A stretch of 64,000 nucleotides of DNA from Baylisascaris procyonis. Lineage: Eukaryota > Nematoda > Chromadorea > Rhabditida > Ascarididae. Each line of letters opens with the position of its first letter. The first letter of the stretch is position 1. The stretch covers positions 496,001-560,000 of the forward strand of contig JAZARR010000032.1 in the NCBI GenBank assembly GCA_037389465.1, in the 5' to 3' direction. Under the pieces are notes generated by a model that was not told where the DNA came from, did no database searches, and saw nothing but the letters and a program-made list of their open reading frames with translations. Of the stretch, positions 14,751 to 26,018 are shown one piece after another. Made by a program: the position numbers and the translations under genes.

Positions 14751-15193
14751 ATGAGATGATGAGATGAAATAGCTTTATTCAAGAATAAAGAAACATAGAT
14801 TAGTCTATGAAGAAAGAGGCGAAGTTCAAAAATGAAAACATTCAAATATCATGAATGTGATGATATTGAAAAAATGCTAAAGAAAGATGAAACAAACATT
14901 AATAATATATTGGCTGCCCATCTACTCCTCTCAAAGACAATAAATCAAAAAAATGGAATAGTTTCGCACTAAAAATATTGAGACTGTTAGCTTTCATAAT
15001 GTTTACTGCTAATTGATTCCATGCTCAAAAAACTCGAAAGGGAAATCAACATAGAATATTCATTTTGATCCGACAACCACGCTATAGGTGAAAACGATGA
15101 AATCGGGAGCGTATGTTAAACGGGATTTACACAAAGATCCTATCGAACGGGATATCGCAGCAGCCTTTCATCTCATCTCATTTCATCTCATCC
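14751..15193. repeat. Inverted pair of GATGAGATGAAAT words
   Basis: GATGAGATGAAAT at 14758-14770 has its exact reverse complement at 15180-15192, inside a longer (CATCT/CATTT)-type tract at 15166-15193. The pair brackets about 410 bp and resembles degenerate terminal inverted repeats of a small nonautonomous DNA transposon. However, both arms are simple pentamer-like sequence, so independent microsatellite origin is as likely. No target-site duplication was identified. Confidence 0.25.
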
Positions 15194-15578
15194 TTTAGCT
15201 GACCACTTTCGAGCGGATCACAATTGTAGAAAGGCGGCTACATTTTTTTTTCCTTGATCTAAAAGCAGTTCTCCTATTCAGCAAATCCTCTATTTCAAAA
15301 ATAATATTTTTAACTCGAGAACATAGAGGATAAGATTATCGCTGAGCAAATAGAACAACTAATTTAACCGGTTGATGGTGACTAAAAATTTCTTTAAAGT
15401 TGAGCAAACTGTTGGATGCAGGAGACGAAAAAGTCAAACATCAGCGATATAATGAAATACTATGAGTTGATGAGTCGATAAAATGATGAAAAATTGCACT
15501 AGAAAGCAAATTAACATGAAAATAAGACATCTCAATTACTATTAGGGATTTTGCAGTTTTGTTTTACAAAACTGAGTG

Positions 15579-15582
<4 letters not shown>

Positions 15583-15650
<68 letters not shown>

Positions 15651-15670
15651 ATATATATATATATATATGT

Positions 15671-15712
<42 letters not shown>

Positions 15713-15718
15713 ATATAT
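15583..15718. repeat. (TA)n tract interrupted by three GTCC phrases
   Basis: A long alternating AT tract is interrupted by GTCC at 15647-15650, 15669-15672 and 15709-15712. The TATGTCCATA phrase has evidently been copied within the dinucleotide array at intervals of 22 and 40 bp. Open frames on both strands are Tyr-Ile artefacts. Confidence 0.97.
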
Positions 15719-16448
15719 TTTGTCGATCTATATAGCCGCTTCAACCATAATCATAAAATTAGAGGATAATTCTTTTAGCATAATATGCGCTATGAAATAA
15801 GCTCCGGCACCAAAATTTGCTTCGATGTAGAATGCTTGAAAAAAGTTATACACATCTATAGGTGGAAGAAAAATTGCAAGCGCTCTACGTCAGCGGGTTT
15901 TTCGTTCAATGAAGCCACCTTATTTAACATTCAAAGAAGTGTGCTGAAAAGACTCATGCGATATGTGGTTTCGCATATCAATCAACCAGTTTCATATATT
16001 AAAACTGAACAAAACAAGTGAAGTAATAATTCATAAGTTTTCATGCTTTAATCGAAACAGCGCGCGTATAAATATATGTAGAAAAGGTTCTTTTTGCGCC
16101 ACCCGCAAAGGATTCATTGGAAAGCTGACAGCTGTAAACTGAGTGTAAAATTTTCCTATCTTAAGGTACCTGCAGTACATTTGGAAAGTGATGAATCAAT
16201 GTAAAGTGAGATGAGAAAGGCCATTTTATGGTGTCTACTATACCCATAAAATTTTGTGTCTCTCCTTTTAGGCGTTGTTGAATAGAAAATACTACGCATA
16301 CAGATGCACAGAAAAAAATAAAGGTGAAATAATATGCAAAGGCATACGAATCTTTCATGAATGATTTGCAGCAATGATCTGATTAGTTGAAATATGCAAA
16401 CAATATTTTGCAGAATTATTATTTGTTAATGTGCGGTGAAAATTAATT

Positions 16449-16490
16449 CGTCAAAGGAAGGAAATAGAGAAGCGTCAAAGGAAGGAAATA
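16449..16490. repeat. Two-copy direct repeat, 24-bp period
   Basis: CGTCAAAGGAAGGAAATA occurs at 16449-16466 and again, identical, at 16473-16490, with GAGAAG between. This looks like a recent slippage duplication. Confidence 0.9.
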
Positions 16491-17099
16491 CAAAGAAATT
16501 CAGCCATCTTATATGACAATGGAAATTTAATTGAAAAAGATCTTTCATCTGAGAATGAGACTAAGGTTAAAAATTCAAAATACTATGCGATCAGTCGGTT
16601 TCCTCTTCAACGTACCGATGCACGATGCTACTTGCTTAATAGCCAATTGTGGGATAGTTGAAAACGGCTATAAGATTTTCATCTGTGAGCTATAGACTTT
16701 TAAGAAATAAATAGAAATGAGTACCTTTATTGCTAGTTCACAACATAAAAAACTATTCATTCCTACTACATCACCTAGCTCGGATGAGTTGGACAAAGTT
16801 TGATATCAGTGCCTTATTAAGGAAAATTCCAAGGCAATTTTGTTTTAATCACTGTATCCCCATCTTAATGCCAATTCAACCTATCCATTGCAGCAACTTC
16901 GAGCAATGAACTTCAAAGCTTAATGACTGAAAAATTTTGAAGGATACGTAACAAATAGAACAGCACATAGTATTTTTTCAGAGCAATAAGCACTTGAAAA
17001 GGAAAAACATAGGCTGCTGATGATAAGGTCGGACGTAATCATGAAGTAATCCTTAGTGCATGTCTTCGCCAATTTCTCCCACGCTACAGGGAACCTATA

Positions 17100-17480
17100 G
17101 AGCGAATTGCCGACTTTTCACACGACCATCAAACATTTATTAGGGGGCGCGATTTCCCTCAACGGAGTAGACGCGTAGTCGCTAGATCCACCGTGGAAAA
17201 AAACGCCGAAGCAGCGAATTCGCCTGAGGACCGTGGAGGTAAACTTGCTCCCCCAGGTGTTCGTCAGCAGAAGGGAGAGGAGTGAAGCAAGGAGGGGGGG
17301 GGAGGGGCAACAGGGCAAAAGTGTGACCAAGAGAGCCTCACGAAGCACGCAAGTGTCTTTCCTTACTTTTACCATCTTCCCAGAAATTCTTCGAAGTTTT
17401 AGAGCAAGTTCTTTCCGGAACTTGTAAAACGATGAGTGGAGTCTAGAACAAGCTGCAGGATAAAAGCGAGCCAAAGAGGC
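17100..17480. other. GC-rich patch with G-quadruplex candidate and hairpin
   Basis: This stretch is markedly richer in G+C than the window. On the plus strand, G9 (17294-17302), GGGG (17304-17307) and GGG (17312-17314) satisfy a four-run G-quadruplex pattern if the G9 splits into two runs. A stem CAAGTTC (17405-17411) pairs with GAACTTG (17418-17424). A TATA-like sequence, CATATATATATG, lies near 17560 and would suit a promoter on either strand. A 118-codon open frame on the minus strand (17118-17474) begins without ATG and contains a Leu/Ser/Pro run derived from the G-tract, so I do not call it a gene. A promoter or untranslated first exon is possible but unproven. Confidence 0.35.
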
Positions 17481-19131
17481 ACAGCCACTGAGATGTAAAC
17501 ATACTTCACTGCATCGTGCTACCTACTAATGTATCAGTATTCGATACCGTTCAGTGCTGGGCATATATATATGCAAGTTGTCTTCACACATTTCAACTAA
17601 CACGAGCGCACCAAAAAAAAACGCTGTAGGAATCGAGGTTTCCTTTGAGCTGACCAAAAAATGGAAAACAGATTAACGCAACATGAATCATTTTCGAAAA
17701 AAAAAAGATTATTTACTGTCAAACAAACATCTGTTACCAATGATCCATCTCACTCTTGCAAGCCCGCACACTCATAACATAATGCGAATATATGTAAGGT
17801 AGAGTGTAATGTTTGAAAAAACGATGCTGACGTGACAATGGAATAGCCACCCTGCGCTGCTCATAAAGCCTGAATTAAAACGCATCCAACCGTTTCATTT
17901 TCCAGAATGCAGGTGCACTTACTCACTGCGGAAAAAAAACACAAAAACAAGGACGTGATGAAGAAAGGCGCTGAATTTAGGGACAGATTGACGTCATACC
18001 AAAAATTATTATACTTAATATATACTTATGATCATATCAAAGTACGATGCCAGTATTGCACCAAAACCTGAAGCCACAAATATAGTGTTGGCATGCTACA
18101 GTTTGATCTTCGAAGAGCGCTACAAGTACAGTGTTATGCTAAATATTGGAAAACAGTACAAGCGCAAGATACCATTTACCCGAATGTAGCTATATCTACA
18201 ATATGATTGAAATCTTTCTAAATCCAGAATTAGTGGCTTGTTACACTTTTCCAAATTCAAATTCGTCCGCTGGATTCCGATGCATTATTAGCCATTGACA
18301 GTTGAAGTGAACAAAATATTTGTTTCAAAATGTGGAATCGAATTTCACGTGTTAAGCTTTCAGCAATCCCTATTATACGTGCTTGATTATTCAAATTCCA
18401 TCTCATTATTTTTGTAAAATGTTTTAAAAGCAATCGTTTCCTTTTTTTGCTTTCTAATTTGCAATCGCAAAATGCAATTTGATTTGCAATTGCAATCTAT
18501 TCTCTCTTATACGAGTTTGCTTAGCGTTGAAAAAGCTCAAATACCTATAAAATTTCTGTAATTCAAAGAATCATATCATTTCTTTAGACATTATGCAGCG
18601 ATAATTCTCACGTATTCTCTATATCCCCATCAATATTGCTGCTTTTGCTAATAGAGAGTTATATTCGCTAGGTCGTTCTCATTTATGGTTCATATAAATT
18701 TTGCTCTAAATGACGGCTTTTAATCGGAAACCTCTAAGAAAATAATATCCTTTAAAATTGCAGACATGTGAGAAATTATATGGAAATAATTGTATTCAAT
18801 GAAATGCGGCAAATTGCATTCGCATCTAGTTATTACAGAAGAATGGGATTTTGCTCTCTCTTGAGCGCTATAGGGCGATTATCGCCAGACGTTTTCGAAA
18901 TAAATGAATCCTCAAGCTATACGGCAACATAATAGAAATTGCAGTCGATCTCATCCGATATAGAAGTATCACAAAGCGACTCAGGAAGACTACAAGTGTC
19001 GAAGATATGACAAGCGGAAACTGATGCAAGTGAGGCGATAAAAAAGTGAGCGGTGCAAATTTGGCGAAATTAGTGAGGTGTCAAAAACACCCGATAAAGT
19101 GACGTGAATATCCAACAACGTTTGAAAACTA

Positions 19132-19507
19132 ATGAGAGAAGTCGAGTTATTGAGCTCAGAAATGCCCAGAAAAAAAAAACTGCCTAAATGCATTTCGAAA
19201 ATTAGTAGAACTGCCGAATGTGTCAGCAAGCTTCTTCTTCGGCTAAGAGTTCCGGGCTATGCTTGGCCCATGAACTTTTATACTAATTGTCAAAAAAGCC
19301 TATCTTTTCTTTTAGAAAAGCCAAAAAAAGAGAAAAATGTTGCAGACGTAAAAGCATTGCTCGTGACATCAGTCATTGTTGACATTTAGAGCGGAAAGTG
19401 CATCAGGAATTCATTTATTGTGGCGACGATCCATTTACGTTAGAGATGAACCTCTCAAAAATGCATTCATGGCTTTAAAAAAATTGTCTCCATATCTTGA
19501 TGCGTAG
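19132..19507 (+). pseudogene. Possible decayed coding fragment with one frame shift
   Basis: A plus-strand frame of 85 codons (19132-19389) contains Lys/Arg-rich and Leu-rich stretches such as SFLLEKPKKEKNVADVKALL. It ends in a stop. A second frame shifted by one base continues for about 39 codons (19388-19504; stop at 19505-19507) with ordinary-looking composition, including RDEPLKNAFMALKKLSPYL. The continuity across a single frame shift, in a region slightly less AT-rich than its surroundings, hints at an old gene or retroelement fragment. I recognise no family, and chance is a real alternative. Confidence 0.15.
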
Positions 19508-20724
19508 TTGGCTTAGATGACGTTGCCTAGAAATCTTCAAGAGCACAAGTATCGATGAATCTCCAACATATAGAATGTCAATTTAGTCACAAACGTGGTC
19601 TGCGCTTTTAAAAAGGATATAGAGATCGCGAAGATGAAACGACTGTAACCCATTCAGAGGACAAGGACGGTAATGAATCTATCAGCTGGGATAAATAAAC
19701 GTTTGAAAGTTGATCACTAGATAAGTCATACTTATGTTAGGGAACAATCAACTTAATTTTTCTACTTCGCTAATAAGTTCAACTCTATCGACTCATACGA
19801 AATTGCAATTTGCAGAAAAGAATGAAAATACTGAAATTCGAACACAAATACAAACGAAACGAAATCACATATGAGAGGCACATCAGTGGTATCGGCTATA
19901 TGGATGAATGCATAATTCTCACCCTTGGATTCACTTGCCGGACCCTGGAAGGCTGAGTGCAACATGACGGAGTAAGTGTGGTCTTCGGTATGGACACTCA
20001 TGCACACTATCCTAGTACGAGTACAAAAAATGTCTCGCATGCCCATTTTTACGATGCAGTCTCTTTAGCCCCCCCCCCCCAGGACGGGTACACCCTAAGC
20101 TTCAAAGCTGCTGTTGGCGATGAAGCAATTGGAGGTTCTGAGATTAACTACTACTCAACAAATCGTAATTTTCTTTGGCGAAATCAAAATGTTATATTGA
20201 TAGGTACCTGGCACCTCTGAGTTCCGAACTTCCTCAGCAGTTTTTTTGACGGAAACCATTTATTTAACGCCATAAAATCAGGTCAAACCTACAGCCACTA
20301 AAATATTCGTTGAACGAGTGAGGCGTTACAAGTGATTTATCTATCATTTCAATCATTGCATAGGTCTGCGCTAAATGCATCCGGCTTTTCGATGCCTCAA
20401 AGATCCCTGTTTATTGAAGCTCATGTGGTAAGAAATCGGAGGCTCATGTTCATGAAGAAAAGGAGCAAAGGAGACTCATTCTTTTTTTCCTCTCTCATTG
20501 CCTACCGAGCGATTCAATGAGGCCATGAGATGCTTACGCTACTCGTAATTGTGCAATAAATTTAACATGCGCTGCAGCACCAGTACAGATGAGCCTCGGA
20601 AACCACTAGGCCTGTGAAACCTTACAATGTTTAGCTAAGCGATAAAAGCATTGCGAAAAGCGATTTTACACATCTCAATGCAAATTTTTTCCTTGATAAT
20701 GAAACTTCGAAGCACTGTAAAAAG

Positions 20725-20727
<3 letters not shown>

Positions 20728-20773
<46 letters not shown>
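20728..20773. repeat. (TA)n microsatellite
   Basis: A perfect alternating TA tract of about 46 bp. It is flanked by unique sequence and not part of the macrosatellite units. Confidence 0.97.
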
Positions 20774-20777
<4 letters not shown>

Positions 20778-21584
20778 GTATTCATATTAATGTTTATATT
20801 TATCAAGAAATTCGTAAAAAATCACAAGGAGCGTTTTGAACAAATTGAGCGATGGAAAATTAGGAAAGGTGAGCAACAAAAGTTGACAAATTATTAGATG
20901 TGAAATAGTTTCTAGTCTGTTCTATCCATCTGACAATATGATAACGATATTTAACTGAACGGTCGGTCTGTTTTACACGATAGTCCAGCTTAACTGACAT
21001 CGGGCCAGGACAATCACATATGCCAATGGGGTGAGCAACCATATAGAATCACAATGAAAAATAAAAATAAATTGAAATTTGATGCGTTATTTGATGATTC
21101 TAACTGAAATGTTTGATTTCAACGCAATTCAATAGTGCTCAATTGTGAAATCTTATGCCAGCGCTCATCCTTTCATATGAGATAATTCGTATCTTCGGAA
21201 TTCGATACGGAATGTTCCTGTTGGCTCATACATTTGCTAGTTGCCTTTATTCACTTAATGCTAGCCGGACTGTCACATTCTATACTGAAAGATCCTTGAA
21301 CAGTTGAAGTTGTATTTTAGACTATCAACGACGTGTATCAAAAATAAGGCAATATATGAGAAAGAAGCGGAATATTCACGATGTAATACTAAAAGCTCGC
21401 TTGTCAAATCGTATCAATGGTGAACTTGTACAGCGTGCAATCCACTACCTAAAAATATAGAAAATGGAGGTTTTACTGTGTGCAGTTTCGATTAACTCTT
21501 ACAGGAAAAGCAAGGAATTATTAAGTCTAAAGAACATTTTTGTTGAAAAAATTGAGCTTGAAAAGTAGAACATCAGCTCCGCTC
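20774..21584. other. Left flank of the macrosatellite, no gene seen
   Basis: Unique AT-rich sequence with no recognisable gene and no copy of the 46-bp monomer. The first macrosatellite unit starts at about 21585, immediately after CAGCTCCGCTC. That flank shares the word AGCTCC with the B-type satellite monomer and differs by one base from the GCTGCATTTC head of the A-type monomer, so the boundary sits at a point of short homology. Confidence 0.6.
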
Positions 21585-22241
21585 CATTTCGGCTCACCAA
21601 GAGGCTAACTGATTGATTGCTCTAAAAGAATGCAAGCAACCGAAATAGGCCCTTATTGAAAGAAGTCCGCCTATACCAAACATCCTTTGTCGAAGCTATC
21701 GGCTTTTTCGCCGGAGCCCATGAGTTCCGGAGCAAGCTAGATTGACAAATTTCACTTCTCTTTCCACTATCAGTTAAAACGGAAAAGAATGACGAATCAT
21801 AATGAATTATAATAGTAGGCTTCCAGTGACTACATACAAAGGAATCGTATTCGATCGCCGCATTATTCTTTTTTTTTACAAAAGAATAAGCTAAAATGCT
21901 TATGCAAATGGATTCGATGCTTGCAAATACACGCAAGCAAACCTATATCAACATTTCCCCATCATAATGCGCTCATCTTATCAGAGAAGAAAATCATAGC
22001 AAATTACTTTGCATATAAATTTATTGACTAAATTTCCTATTGCAATCCCATCTATAATTACTAATCTTCTATTACATCTCTCAAAAATGCGCGTCTAATT
22101 CGAAATAGAAAGCATTTCAGGTGGGATGTCGGAGTTGGGTAGGTAAATAAGATGTGCGTAGGATAACTAAGCAACCTAAAATATAAGCAGTTGCCCGGCT
22201 TATTTTCGATAGCTGACTTTTATATGTATTTCACCGTAGTA

Positions 22242-22275
22242 GAAATTGGCGGCAATCTTTGGCGGTAGCAATTTC
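22242..22275. repeat. Paired GGCGG motifs inside a 7-bp inverted repeat (in every unit)
   Basis: GAAATTG (22242-22248) and CAATTTC (22269-22275) are exact reverse complements and bracket two GGCGG words (22248-22252 and 22261-22265). The arrangement recurs in all five units. It may be coincidental, but GC-rich words are scarce in this DNA. Confidence 0.5.
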
Positions 22276-22470
22276 GCGTTCAATAAAATCAACTGAAATC
22301 CCTGTTGCGTTAATAAACTCAGAAACTTAGCCACTGCGGCTTAAAATTTTAAATTTATGCACAAAAAAAAGAATAATGGTGCGTTAGCAATTATCCTTTT
22401 TTTTTTTCAATTCCCTTGTTTATTTCTGATAGCAGAAATATTATTCTGCAAACCAAATAAAAGGTTTTGC

Positions 22471-22494
22471 CACTCGCTGACTCGTCAGACAGTG
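22471..22494. repeat. Dyad-symmetric element (in every unit)
   Basis: The sequence CACT CG CTGAC TC GTCAG AC AGTG is a 24-bp imperfect dyad with a perfect CTGAC/GTCAG core (22477-22488) and matching CACT/AGTG outer arms. It occurs once per unit. It could form a small hairpin or bind a dimeric protein; function is inference. Confidence 0.6.
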
Positions 22495-24241
22495 CAGAGA
22501 GTCTAAAATGATAGGGATTTTTTTTTGCATATTACTTACCAGACCAAATACTTTCGAAAATTATCAAGAAATTGCAGAAAATATTCAACAATATCTCAAG
22601 ACAGTCAACAGTCAATCACAACGCTAAGTGATAGAATTGAGCTGGTATTAACTCCGATTAGGAATATCATCGAGGAATGGCTGACAGATGGAATGTCGGA
22701 AGATATCAAAAACTGATGAATAAGTTTTTATAGTTTAATTTTAACGAAAGCTTATAATGACTCTCACTGTGTACTTCTAAGAAGTTCACAAAATCTCATT
22801 GAACGACTATAAGAAGATTTTTGCTATCACTAGGATCAAACAATATGAGCTTTGGACTAAACATTTCATGAATGTAACGCTATCAAAGACGATTATTTCG
22901 AATGTATTCTTTCTAGAGAGGCGGATTCATTGCTATTGTTCCGCCGCTATTTTTATTCAATCCCCTTAAATGTTGTCAAAAAATAAAAATTACTAAACAT
23001 GCAGCTGAAGACATCATGGAAATGGACGCTTTGATGTTAAACAGTCACTTACTACAGTAAAAGCAAAAAATGTAGTAATTTGGTATATAGTAATATAATA
23101 ACTGGCAGTAATCTTGCACAAAAGCTATGCTTCCAAATCAAACATCAAATCTCATTGCTCTGGGAAATGCTGTCCAAAGCGCTATACTTTGAACAAAAGC
23201 TATCAAGTTATACGCATTCTTTAAGAGCCAAAGCGCTATATATGGTAGCGACGCATCTGCAACAGAAATACTAGCATACTTTTTTATTGAATTTTATTGC
23301 AACAGTGACAGTACTGCTAAAAAAATTTTGCAATTTTTGACCCTTTTTTTGCTCATTTTGTCCGATGTTTTTTCCACGATGCCCATACGCCTATTTGTTG
23401 GAAGAAGAAATTGCTACTAAAAAGTTAAGTTTAAAAAGCGCATTTTATTAGATGAATCATCATATATTTTTAGGATTTCAGCGTCTATCAAATAAGCTCT
23501 CTAAATGGAAGCTTTTATTCCCTTAGCGCTCCGTAAGACTAATGGTGGCGGTGGTGGTTGATACAAGTTTACGGAGATGATTCGATCAGTAAGAATCAAA
23601 CATCGTTCAAAAATATATTCTTTCACAATATTTTATAACGGTAATAACAATTATGAAAGAAAAAGGGAATACCTCTCGAGTAGTAAGTTTAATACATATA
23701 AATAGAATTAAAGTAGGAAAGTCGACATCTAACGCCACTGATATTATAAATCAACTAGAGAATCAACGCTAACAGAAAATGAGGGATAAACATAACGACA
23801 CGCATCAGCAATTGGCAAGAGGTCTGAGCGGACCGCACTTGCAACCGACCGGCTACTAATCAATACGAAACAATGAATGAAAATATGAGCGGTTCAAAAA
23901 TAGCGGGAGCGGCAAACGTTAGATCAAAGAATTTGATCAAAAGGAACGGTGATTCACACGAGTAGATCAAATCTTACAGTCTAGCCTCTAGATGCTATCA
24001 AAAATGGCGGTAACAGTGAGTTGTATACAAGATCAATAAACGCGACGTTTCAATGTAAATTCTTCAACAAGTCGATCATCACATAAAGATTTGGGAAAAA
24101 ATCTGTTGATGTGTTACACTCAAAGAATTCTTCGTTCATTAGCATCCTCTTTTCTTGTTTTATCGGCCCAATTGACGCTTACGTGTGCAGTTTACCGCCA
24201 ATATAATCATAGAATATTTTTTCACGGCTGAAATAAATTGA

Positions 24242-24712
24242 GCTGTATCTAGCTTTCTTCCCCAAACTCTCAACCAGGAAATGGTATTCAATCTAGATGA
24301 AAATGATATTCAATCTAGCATCTCTAAGGCTTCATCCTACGAAGCTTAAAACATCCCATCCAAGGAAAGAACTTCGTAGCAGTTAACTTTTGCAAATACT
24401 CAAAGAGATTCGTGCTTCGCTTATGGATATTTTGGAAAAGATCACAATTTATCGCGGTTTTTATATAACATTAAAAAAAACGCAACGATGTGTTATCGAT
24501 GTGATCACAATTTAGTCACCGATTGCACTAAATGAGCAACGCATTCACTAGAGGGCTATTGCCCTTTGGGAAGTAATAAAACTTGTACGGCTACTGTTTC
24601 AAATATCCAACGAAAAGGGCACAAACGATCATTGCTAGGCGAATTATCCCTAATAGACACCTGCGATACCAATATAATATTGCGATTTAATCGACTATCG
24701 ATTACTCTGTGA
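24242..24712 (+). pseudogene. Decayed retroelement gag-pol-like fragment in U1
   Basis: A single plus-strand frame interrupted by three stops reads CFAYGYFGKDHNLS from 24413 and CYRCDHNLVTDC from 24491. These resemble two successive CCHC zinc knuckles with damaged spacing. About 50 codons later the same frame reads LIDTCDTNIIL (from about 24650), which resembles the active-site loop of a retroviral-type aspartic protease (LxDTG) with Cys in place of Gly. Downstream, after a frame change, NITVTYNYGCFSIINRRF near 24800-24860 could continue the protease region. Zinc knuckles followed by a protease is the usual gag-pol order of LTR retrotransposons. No reverse transcriptase, integrase or LTR was recognised. 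Assignment is inference from motif order. Confidence 0.35.
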
Positions 24713-25563
24713 AATCGACTAAGGATGTAAATGAGATTTGTTCGGCTAAATGGTTGCTAGGAATGATTGAAAGCATTAGGCGTAACTAACGCTATAAATA
24801 GTAATATTACTGTCACGTACAATTATGGTTGTTTCTCAATAATCAATCGACGTTTTGACTAGTGCTTGCATAAATGAGGAGAAAATTTCTGTTACACACA
24901 TAATCTACATACAGTGGATTCACAAACCACCTAGTAACTCACTGATTTAACTAAAACCCATGATGAGGCACTAATTCCCGAAACTTCTATATCTTTAGGT
25001 TACCACACCGATAAGAAATACAGTCACAACAAAATACTATAGGTTGATCTACCTGAGAGTAGCGATTCGAGAATGCTTCATGCCAATCAACAATGTGTCT
25101 GATATCGGATAAGCACATCATTTCTAATGAAGGATTCAAACCATATAATTTCTTGTCGGAAAAAATCATTTCATTGATAATATACCCTTTCCTGCGGCCT
25201 TTTTTAGTTCAGGATTGGCGTTCATGCTATCTGCGATCATACAGTAAGGGCATATATGTAAGTACCATAGGAGGCAAATACAGCTAAGTACAGATAGCCC
25301 CATATATGTAAATACAGATTGTTTTATATTTCCTAATAAAAATTATCGATTTTGAAATACTGAGAAAGGAAGCAATAATATTGGCGGGGAAAGAAATTCA
25401 ACAAATTGAAACCTAACATGCGTTTCTAATTATTGTGCTGCATTATCACTTTCGATATGACTACAGGCATTCGAGACCTCCCATTAAGATCAATAATTAA
25501 ATAATACTTCCGCATTCGCACAAAATATGTTTATTGACAGTTTTTTATGATATCTAGCCTCAC

Positions 25564-25567
<4 letters not shown>

Positions 25568-25644
<77 letters not shown>
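25568..25644. repeat. (TA)n tract of U1, 77 bp
   Basis: Alternating AT tract located between CACTTTC and CGTCAGAG in every unit. Its length is 77, 73, 54, 62 and 60 bp in U1 to U5. It is the most variable part of the 4.4-kb unit and a ready marker of individual copies. Confidence 0.97.
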
Positions 25645-25645
<1 letters not shown>

Positions 25646-26018
25646 GTCAGAGAATGATGAAACAACTTTCTCACTAAAGTGAAACAATGATTGCAGTTAA
25701 GATAAATAAAGGTTTGATAATTGCGGATGAAATTAAAGGCTGATATAAAATACAACAAATAGGGGAGCTCGTTAAAGCGCAATAATATTTTTTTTTTTTT
25801 TGCGCAAATGAAAGAAAATAAATAACATATTTAGAAGATAGAGGTAAGTGCCAGATGAGACGACAATATACTACTCTTATATTCGACTCAGAGCTGACCA
25901 GTTCAATATGTAAATATAAAAAAATATGCAGATCATGTGAGATGATGAATTCATGTATTAATTGTTGTACTAGCACCCATGCAATTCAACAACAACGGAT
26001 TTCATTTTTTGGTCGGTC

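Larger units (their letters stand above)
8285..15582. other. AT-rich DNA without recognisable genes
   Basis: Nothing here looks like a gene. The longest open frame is 103 codons (12082-12393, plus) and has no recognisable motif. Several small local structures are listed separately: a hairpin plus direct repeats at 11242-11370, a 28-bp duplication at 13177-13230, and an inverted pair of GATGAGATGAAAT words at 14758-15192. Poly-A runs are frequent (for example near 11560, 12601 and 14150). A perfect 18-bp palindrome CTTTATTCAAGAATAAAG sits at 14773-14790. Confidence 0.6.
15719..20727. other. Mostly featureless AT-rich DNA with one GC-rich patch
   Basis: I find no supportable gene. Items listed separately are a 24-bp-period duplication (16449-16490), a GC-rich patch (17100-17480) and a possible decayed coding fragment (19132-19507). 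A C12 run lies at 20069-20080. The remaining open frames are below about 95 codons and unrecognisable. Confidence 0.55.
21585..26018. repeat. Macrosatellite unit U1 (4434 bp)
   Basis: First copy, bordering the unique left flank. Distinguishing marks against the other units: an extra CAT near 23460 (GAATCATCATATA, against GAATCATATA elsewhere), the longest TA tract (77 bp), A8 in the zinc-knuckle region and T14 near 25788-25801. Open frames of 60-104 codons recur in all units only because the DNA is identical. The 104-codon minus frame (21622-21936) is broken by a 2-base homopolymer change in U5, and no frame matches a family I know. Confidence 0.95.

Noticed and set aside
17118..17474. 118-codon minus-strand frame in the GC-rich patch
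   Set aside because: It has no ATG at its start, its Leu/Pro/Ser run comes from the G9 tract, and fewer AT-rich stop codons are expected in a GC-rich patch.
21622..21936. 104-codon minus-strand frame repeated in four units
   Set aside because: Recurrence reflects DNA identity, not selection. In U5 a T9 to T7 change (near 45073) breaks it, and no family is recognised.
25490..25782. Tyr-Ile-rich open frames over TA tracts (also at 8133, 15532 and equivalent sites)
   Set aside because: Pure products of translating alternating TA dinucleotides; lengths follow the microsatellite.
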